Both the position numbers and the translations under genes were made by a program. From Akkermansiaceae bacterium (lineage in GTDB: Bacteria; Verrucomicrobiota; Verrucomicrobiia; Verrucomicrobiales; Akkermansiaceae): DNA of 10,475 bases. The DNA is taken from positions 1 to 10,475 of the forward strand of contig JARFPV010000677.1 of assembly GCA_029288115.1 (NCBI GenBank), read 5' to 3'. This document shows, piece by piece, positions 6,520 to 10,475 of the stretch. A model generated the notes under the pieces. The model ran no database searches, had not been told where the DNA came from, and was given only the letters and a program-made list of their open reading frames with translations. Positions within the stretch are counted from its first letter, which is position 1. Each line of letters starts with the position of its first letter.

Positions 6520-7317
6520 GTGAAAGTCATCCTTCCTTTACCTTTGGTCGCGCTGGTATGCCTCGTCGTGTCGCCATTGGCCGATGCCCAGGATTTGAAG
6601 ACAGGAGGGTCGATTCCTCCGGCACCTCAGAATCATATTCTAGATGACACGGGCTTTTTTCGCGATCACCCGGAGAAGAAGGCGGAAATAAGACAAAGCC
6701 TAGAAACGATGGAGGCCAAACACGGATATCCTGTCTATTTGGTGATCTACTATGCAGTTATCGAGGGAACCTTGCAAAACAGGGCGGCCGAGTTACACCG
6801 TGCGTGGCTTGGAGAAAAGGGGCAGGGGATGGTATTGGTCTACCAACGAGATCCTGTTACAGACGGCAATAATCCAGCTATTGCCTTTTACCAAGGTTCT
6901 GAACTGGATCAAAAGACAGCTAATGAGCAACTGCCAAAGAATTTGATCCCAAAGCGAGATGCCGAAATCATGCTCGCAAACGTATATAGTAAACTTGAAA
7001 CACCGGAGGAAAATAGTGTCGAATATATTTCCGAGATCGTGCTCGGTATTGAAAAAGAACTGGATGCTTACTTCAAAGTGGAGCCAGCCAAGTGGAATGA
7101 TTCACCGAATCTCCAACTGATGGCGATATTCGCGGGCACAGTTGCCGCTCTTGGACTGATTGGCATGTTCTTATGGAAAGTATTTTCCAGCGCTGATTCC
7201 AAGTCAACCCGTGCACATTATTTCCCAGATGTCAAAACTGGTCGGAGGCTGGGGGCTCCTTTTGGGGGTGGGTGGACGAGCGAGAAGCCATTTCCTCCCT
7301 CCTCATCGCAGGGGTAA
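6520..7317 (+). CDS. TPM-domain (TPM_phosphatase/DUF477-like) exported membrane protein
   Basis: A 265-residue protein starting at GTG. Residues 1-23 form a signal peptide (hydrophobic 4-20, likely cleavage after ADA). Residues about 38-185 resemble the TPM domain: ILDDTGFF near the start, the helix KKAEIRQSLETMEAKHGYPVY, strands YLVIYYAV and GMVLVYQRD, and AELHRAWLGEKGQ between them. TPM domains occur in plant TLP18.3 and in bacterial extracytoplasmic membrane proteins; their biochemical role in bacteria is unsettled. A transmembrane segment spans about 199-220, leaving a short, presumably cytosolic tail with RRLGAPFGGGW. The similarity is by pattern only, so the family call is moderately sure. 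Its last 86 bp overlap the DUF2062 gene on the other strand. GTG 6520 is chosen because it opens directly into the signal peptide. Confidence 0.72.
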   Translation: MKVILPLPLVALVCLVVSPLADAQDLKTGGSIPPAPQNHILDDTGFFRDHPEKKAEIRQSLETMEAKHGYPVYLVIYYAVIEGTLQNRAAELHRAWLGEKGQGMVLVYQRDPVTDGNNPAIAFYQGSELDQKTANEQLPKNLIPKRDAEIMLANVYSKLETPEENSVEYISEIVLGIEKELDAYFKVEPAKWNDSPNLQLMAIFAGTVAALGLIGMFLWKVFSSADSKSTRAHYFPDVKTGRRLGAPFGGGWTSEKPFPPSSSQG

Positions 7318-7825
7318 GGCGTTTGCCCCTATTAGGTAGGAACGCAGATATGAAATAGACGATCGGATAGGCGACGATGCTTAACATGATTCCCAATGTG
7401 AGGAAGCCGACGATGAAGCTGGCCATGTTCAGGGTAACTCCGAAGACAGTTTTTTCAACATCGAGAATGTGGAGGACATCATGGTCACTCTTCGATCGAA
7501 TCCAATCACCGAGGCGTTCCTGTGCAAGCCAGATAGGAGCTTGTGTGAAGGGATTACTCACCCAGCATGCAGCCATCGCAATGGGGATATTGACGCGTGC
7601 TCGTACGCTCGCAAGTGCGGCCAACAGCATTTGAAATGGAATTGGCAACATGGCGCAGAACAGCCCGACCGATAGTCCACCAGCTACGGTGTAGCGGCAG
7701 GGATGCCAAAGGTCGCGTTCAAATAGTGGTTTGGTCAGCGCGGCAAGCCAGGGGCGTTTCCTGATATGTGGGTGGCGAAGGTAGCGGTAAGCACGGCGTA
7801 CCATTCTGAGGTAACGTCGTTTCAT
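7232..7825 (-). CDS. DUF2062 membrane protein
   Basis: A 197-residue protein with a basic N-terminus (about 1-37). The DUF2062 core follows: GGLSVGLFCAMLPIPFQMLL (49-68), VNIPIAMAACWVSNPFTQAP (78-97) with the conserved N-P-F/L-T, and LAQERLGDWI. A long hydrophobic segment lies at about 133-163 (FIVGFLTLGIMLSIVAYPIV). The family is a small inner-membrane protein of unknown function, sometimes found fused or next to glycosyltransferases; no such partner is visible here. Start ATG 7823-7825; a GAGGAG lies 18 nt upstream, farther than normal. The stop is TGA at 7232-7234, the only TGA used as a terminal stop among the genes here. The hydrophilic C-terminal tail (about 170-197) is encoded by DNA that also encodes the C-terminus of the TPM protein on the opposite strand. 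Confidence 0.85.
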   Translation of the reverse strand: MKRRYLRMVRRAYRYLRHPHIRKRPWLAALTKPLFERDLWHPCRYTVAGGLSVGLFCAMLPIPFQMLLAALASVRARVNIPIAMAACWVSNPFTQAPIWLAQERLGDWIRSKSDHDVLHILDVEKTVFGVTLNMASFIVGFLTLGIMLSIVAYPIVYFISAFLPNRGKRLTPAMRREEMASRSSTHPQKEPPASDQF

Positions 7826-7876
7826 AGGATATGTGTGCGTGTGCTCCTCATCAGTGTCTATAGTATCCCGATACGT

Positions 7877-7908
7877 AAAAACCCGCCACTGAATTTCAGG
7901 GGCGGGTT
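7877..7908 (-). terminator. Intrinsic terminator of the TIGR04073-like gene
   Basis: AACCCGCC (7880-7887) pairs perfectly with GGCGGGTT (7901-7908). Inside it, CTGA (7889-7892) pairs with TCAG (7896-7899) across a three-base loop, with a single A-G mismatch between the two stems. Read on the minus strand, the hairpin is followed by five T residues (7881 down to 7877, the first two also pairing in the stem). It begins 25 bp beyond the stop of the gene at 7934-8362, the position and shape expected for rho-independent termination. It should also insulate the DUF2062 gene further on. Confidence 0.88.
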
Positions 7909-7933
7909 GGAAATTTTATGAGTCGTTAGAAAT

Positions 7934-8362
7934 TTACCATTGTTGGGTGCGGACATGGTAAAAGCTCTCTGCTCCGAGTATGGGAGGAAACTCTGAGAGG
8001 CCATCATGTGGGTTCATCTCAACACGATGATCCTCGCCACGACGCTTGTATGGTGGCTTGAATGTGCCGTGATACGTGGGGTAGTGGAAAGTGACCAGCT
8101 CGTAAAATCCGTAGCCGAGGCGCTTCAGCATGCGACGACCACCGTCGGCTGCACCATAAGACCAGCCGGCCTTGTGACCGTATCTAGTTGTCTTCCGAAC
8201 CATTTGCTCGGGGATCTCGACGATGCCGTAGAGAATGTTACTCAGCGCGCGGCCGAGTTTCCGAGTGGATGTGTAAGTAGAGCCTGGAGGCGCTTGGATG
8301 TCAGCCATCGCACCGGTGGTGGTGATGACAAGGGCTGCTGCGATCGTAAGTGCTTTTTTCAT
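7934..8362 (-). CDS. TIGR04073-like exosortase-system-associated exported protein
   Basis: A 142-residue protein. Residues 1-20 form a signal peptide (KKALTIAAALVITTTGAMA, cleavage after AMA). The mature part has RKLGRALSNILYGIVEIP (34-51), a Gly/aromatic middle (YGHKAGWSYGAADGG, 61-75), and LGYGFYELVTF (82-92), followed by a Pro/Tyr-rich tail. This resembles the small TIGR04073 family, noted in Verrucomicrobiota and relatives that carry an exosortase/PEP-CTERM-type system. Its function is unknown and the recognition is from memory of the motif pattern. No exosortase or sorting signal lies in the window. It is followed by a strong intrinsic terminator and sits 56 bp downstream of the kinase gene on the same strand, so it may be the last gene of that unit. 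There is no Shine-Dalgarno in front of the ATG at 8360-8362. Confidence 0.78.
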   Translation of the reverse strand: MKKALTIAAALVITTTGAMADIQAPPGSTYTSTRKLGRALSNILYGIVEIPEQMVRKTTRYGHKAGWSYGAADGGRRMLKRLGYGFYELVTFHYPTYHGTFKPPYKRRGEDHRVEMNPHDGLSEFPPILGAESFYHVRTQQW

Positions 8363-8418
8363 CGTGAGGGCATTTTGACTGCCTACCGTTGATGTGGCAA
8401 TGGAAAAATGGATTTTTT

Positions 8419-10475
8419 CTATTCGTTGTCATCGCTCGAGCCACCACGCTCGCGAAGCCTGCGCTCTACCAATGATTTGGCTCTTTCGGCTTTGTCGATC
8501 ACCTTGTCGTCTTCGTCTTTTATGTATAACTCTAATATCGAAATGGCCCACTCATGTTTCTGGTTCGCCATACCGTGAATAATTTGAAGTTTTTCCTTTT
8601 GCGTGGCGGCAACACCCGCGAATAACTTCCACATGTCCCCCAAGTCATCGGAGTCACGTTCGCGGTCACTGCGTAGGAATGCATAGGTGGCATCGAAAGC
8701 TTTGCGGCGTAGTGTGTCGTTTTCAGTCATTTCGATAAACTTGATGAGGGTGTCGAATTGGCTGTCATCCGCCCAGTTGCCAAGAGCAGCAAGTGCAGCA
8801 CTCACACTAGTCGCTTCCTTGGATTTGAGGGTTTCCCCCACGGTTTTAGCGGCCTTGTCGCCACCAGTGGCACCAAGAAGACGCAACATGGCGAACTTGG
8901 AGGGGTCATCCAGCGCGGTTTCATAGGCACCGTGAATGGGATCGACAAATGAGTCCTTGTTCTCTGATTGAGCGATTAAATCCGCAGCGGCCCTTTCTGC
9001 GGCACCACGAACGGCAGCTGAGTCAGTGTCGTTGATCAGCATCAGGAAATCATCGATATAATTGTCAGCGGGCTGTCCAATGGCAGAGGCACGTGCCGCC
9101 CCAATCGCCGCTGCAGCGGAGTCGTTTTCCTTGGTTGTTTTAGCAAATTCCAGAAGAGGTGCGATGTTCTCCACAGCTTTGCGGCGTGTCATCACGGCTT
9201 TGAAGATTTCCGTACGAATGCTGGATCGTGTTTTGACTTTGGTAACATGGTCGAGAATCACATCATTTGCATCGTAGCCACCTTTGGCTTTGGTATAAGC
9301 AAGGGTCTTTAGCAGCAGGGCACGGTTGTCTGTTTCCTGCGCGCTGGTCGTGCGGTTGAGCACACCCTTGAGCTGCTCCTTATCCAGTTCGATTCCGTCT
9401 TGCAGCTTGCCTTCCTCGTTGAGCACTTTTGCTTCAGCAAGTACTTTATTGACCATGGTAGTCTCGCCACGGTCTTTCATGATTGATGTGCCAACTAGGG
9501 CAGCGACGCCCACCACGAGAATGAGCATGCCGATGATAGCCCACTTTGCACCTGCAGGCATGCCACTCTTGGCACTGGCTACCTCTGGCATTGGCGCGGG
9601 CGAGATGCCGCCGGCTCCTACTGCGCCGGGTTGAGGTGCGGCTACAGGAGGTGCTGCAGCAGTTGCAGGGGCACCAGACAGACTGACCTGCGGTGTGGTC
9701 GGGGGTGCAGCAGGAGTGGGTGCCGCTGCAGGGGCAGCAACTGGTTGAACAGGAGGGGTTACAGCTGGTGCTGCGGGAGTCGCCTGTGCTGCTGCCGGAG
9801 CGATTGGCTGGGCCACTGGAACGGGACTGGCATCTGGTGTTTTAGGCTGCGGTGCAGCCTCCTGCTCAGGTTCTGCGGAAAGTTGCTGGGCTTTGGTGTG
9901 AGGGCTGGTGTCGATGTCTCCAGGAGGTGCAATTGGTTGCGGCGCGGTTGCAGGTTTTGGGATATCCTCAGGTTGCAGGGAGATGGGCTCAGGAGTTACT
10001 GGTGGCGTAGGCTGAACAGGTGTTGTGGGTTGAACAGGGGCAGCAGGTTGAGTCGGTGTAACTTGCTGTATTGGAGCAGCCGGCTGTTCGGTAGGGGCTG
10101 CGGCTTCTTCAGGATCTGCACTCGGGAAAATAAACTTAGGAGTCGTGGGTTGGGGGTCGGACGAATTGGGAGGATCTGGTACAGGTGCAGTCATGGTAAC
10201 AGGTTGAGTTGATTGTTTGTCGAGAATGAGAAAGCGTTCGAGCGATTCGCGAGCGTCCTTAGGACGGTCGTCCATGTTGCGCTCGACGTGCCACATGATC
10301 CACTCGGCTCCCCACGGGGGAATGTCAGGGCGCACCTCGCTGAGTGGTGGCACGTTGTGTTGCAGGTGGCTTGCCATAACCTCAGCGGCAGTGTCACCAG
10401 TGAATGGATACTGACCCGTGAGCGCGTAATAATAGAGGCAGCCCATGGCGTACATGTCCGTGCGCTTGTCAAGGG
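8419..10475 (-). CDS. Ser/Thr protein kinase with Pro/Ala-rich linker, one TM segment and extracytoplasmic helical repeats (5' end missing)
   Basis: The frame is open to the right edge, so the N-terminus and most of the kinase domain lie outside. The visible beginning LDKRTDMYAMGCLYYYALTG, then QYPF, is the subdomain IX region of a Hanks-type kinase (DxYAxGCxxYxxLTGxxPF). MDDRPKDARESLERF is the final subdomain with its conserved Arg. Residues below count from the Met at 10455, which is internal, not the true start. About 85-300 is a Pro/Ala/Gln/Thr-rich linker, 304-325 a transmembrane helix (WAIIGMLILVVGVAALVGTS), and about 370-660 an alpha-helical domain with HEAT-like pairs (for example 520-595). 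A highly charged C-terminus ends at TAG. The topology implies a cytosolic kinase joined to an external sensor or scaffold domain. The catalytic loop and P-loop cannot be checked here. Confidence 0.9.
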   Translation of the reverse strand, partial: LDKRTDMYAMGCLYYYALTGQYPFTGDTAAEVMASHLQHNVPPLSEVRPDIPPWGAEWIMWHVERNMDDRPKDARESLERFLILDKQSTQPVTMTAPVPDPPNSSDPQPTTPKFIFPSADPEEAAAPTEQPAAPIQQVTPTQPAAPVQPTTPVQPTPPVTPEPISLQPEDIPKPATAPQPIAPPGDIDTSPHTKAQQLSAEPEQEAAPQPKTPDASPVPVAQPIAPAAAQATPAAPAVTPPVQPVAAPAAAPTPAAPPTTPQVSLSGAPATAAAPPVAAPQPGAVGAGGISPAPMPEVASAKSGMPAGAKWAIIGMLILVVGVAALVGTSIMKDRGETTMVNKVLAEAKVLNEEGKLQDGIELDKEQLKGVLNRTTSAQETDNRALLLKTLAYTKAKGGYDANDVILDHVTKVKTRSSIRTEIFKAVMTRRKAVENIAPLLEFAKTTKENDSAAAAIGAARASAIGQPADNYIDDFLMLINDTDSAAVRGAAERAAADLIAQSENKDSFVDPIHGAYETALDDPSKFAMLRLLGATGGDKAAKTVGETLKSKEATSVSAALAALGNWADDSQFDTLIKFIEMTENDTLRRKAFDATYAFLRSDRERDSDDLGDMWKLFAGVAATQKEKLQIIHGMANQKHEWAISILELYIKDEDDKVIDKAERAKSLVERRLRERGGSSDDNE
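9556..10203 (-). repeat. Low-complexity Pro/Ala/Gln/Thr-rich coding region inside the kinase gene
   Basis: About 216 codons between the kinase domain and the membrane helix encode degenerate repeats of the type P-x-Q-P-x-x-P and A-A-P (for example VQPTTPVQPTPPV). It is a flexible, probably disordered linker between the cytosolic kinase and the membrane. The repeats are degenerate at DNA level, with no clean tandem unit. The opposite strand shows a Cys/Arg/Gly-rich open frame here that is only a by-product of the proline and alanine codons. Confidence 0.85.

Noticed and set aside
8402..8420. Terminator between the kinase and TIGR04073-like genes
   Set aside because: Only a weak A/T stem (GAAAAA against TTTTTC) with no GC-rich stem; it cannot be told from a chance A/T-rich stretch.
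9631..10212. Plus-strand Cys/Arg/Gly-rich 193-codon frame
   Set aside because: It is the reverse of a Pro/Ala/Gln-rich linker: Gly, Cys and Arg codons arise automatically from the opposite strand of such DNA.

Overview
The window looks like the start of a metagenomic or draft-assembly contig from a Verrucomicrobiota-type bacterium. The placement is an inference. It rests on a TIGR04073-like exosortase-associated small protein, a large Ser/Thr kinase with a Pro/Ala-rich linker and an extracytoplasmic helical-repeat domain, and the general look of the IleRS and LspA proteins. The first 55 bases are not genomic: they are an Illumina Nextera transposase adapter preceded by index-like bases and a poly-C run.

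Layout. Minus strand, 67-2299: NAD kinase (nadK) followed by an M24B Xaa-Pro aminopeptidase (pepP-like). A divergent intergenic region (2300-2428) separates these from a plus-strand set: an exported thioredoxin-like lipoprotein (2429-3019), isoleucyl-tRNA synthetase (ileS), signal peptidase II (lspA) and a TPM-domain membrane protein. The TPM gene ends tail to tail with, and overlaps by 86 bp, a minus-strand DUF2062 membrane protein. Further minus-strand genes are the TIGR04073-like exported protein, with a clear intrinsic terminator behind it, and a Ser/Thr kinase that runs off the right edge. No gene-free stretch exceeds about 130 bases.

The main find is the thioredoxin-like gene. Its reading frame is interrupted by one TGA (2678-2680) at the position of the first catalytic cysteine of the CxxC motif, giving U-P-P-C. 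The frame then continues uninterrupted through the rest of a thioredoxin fold, including the cis-Pro motif. A small hairpin with a G-containing apical loop begins 16 nt after the TGA, where a bacterial SECIS element would be expected. The best reading is a selenocysteine-containing, lipid-anchored, extracytoplasmic thioredoxin. Standard gene callers would split or truncate it. A point mutation or base-calling error in a Cys codon is the main rival explanation.

How the genes fit together: ileS-lspA is a widespread neighbour pair. LspA would mature lipoproteins such as the one encoded just upstream of ileS. The other genes are housekeeping functions (NADP supply, peptide turnover) or envelope and signalling proteins without an obvious shared pathway.
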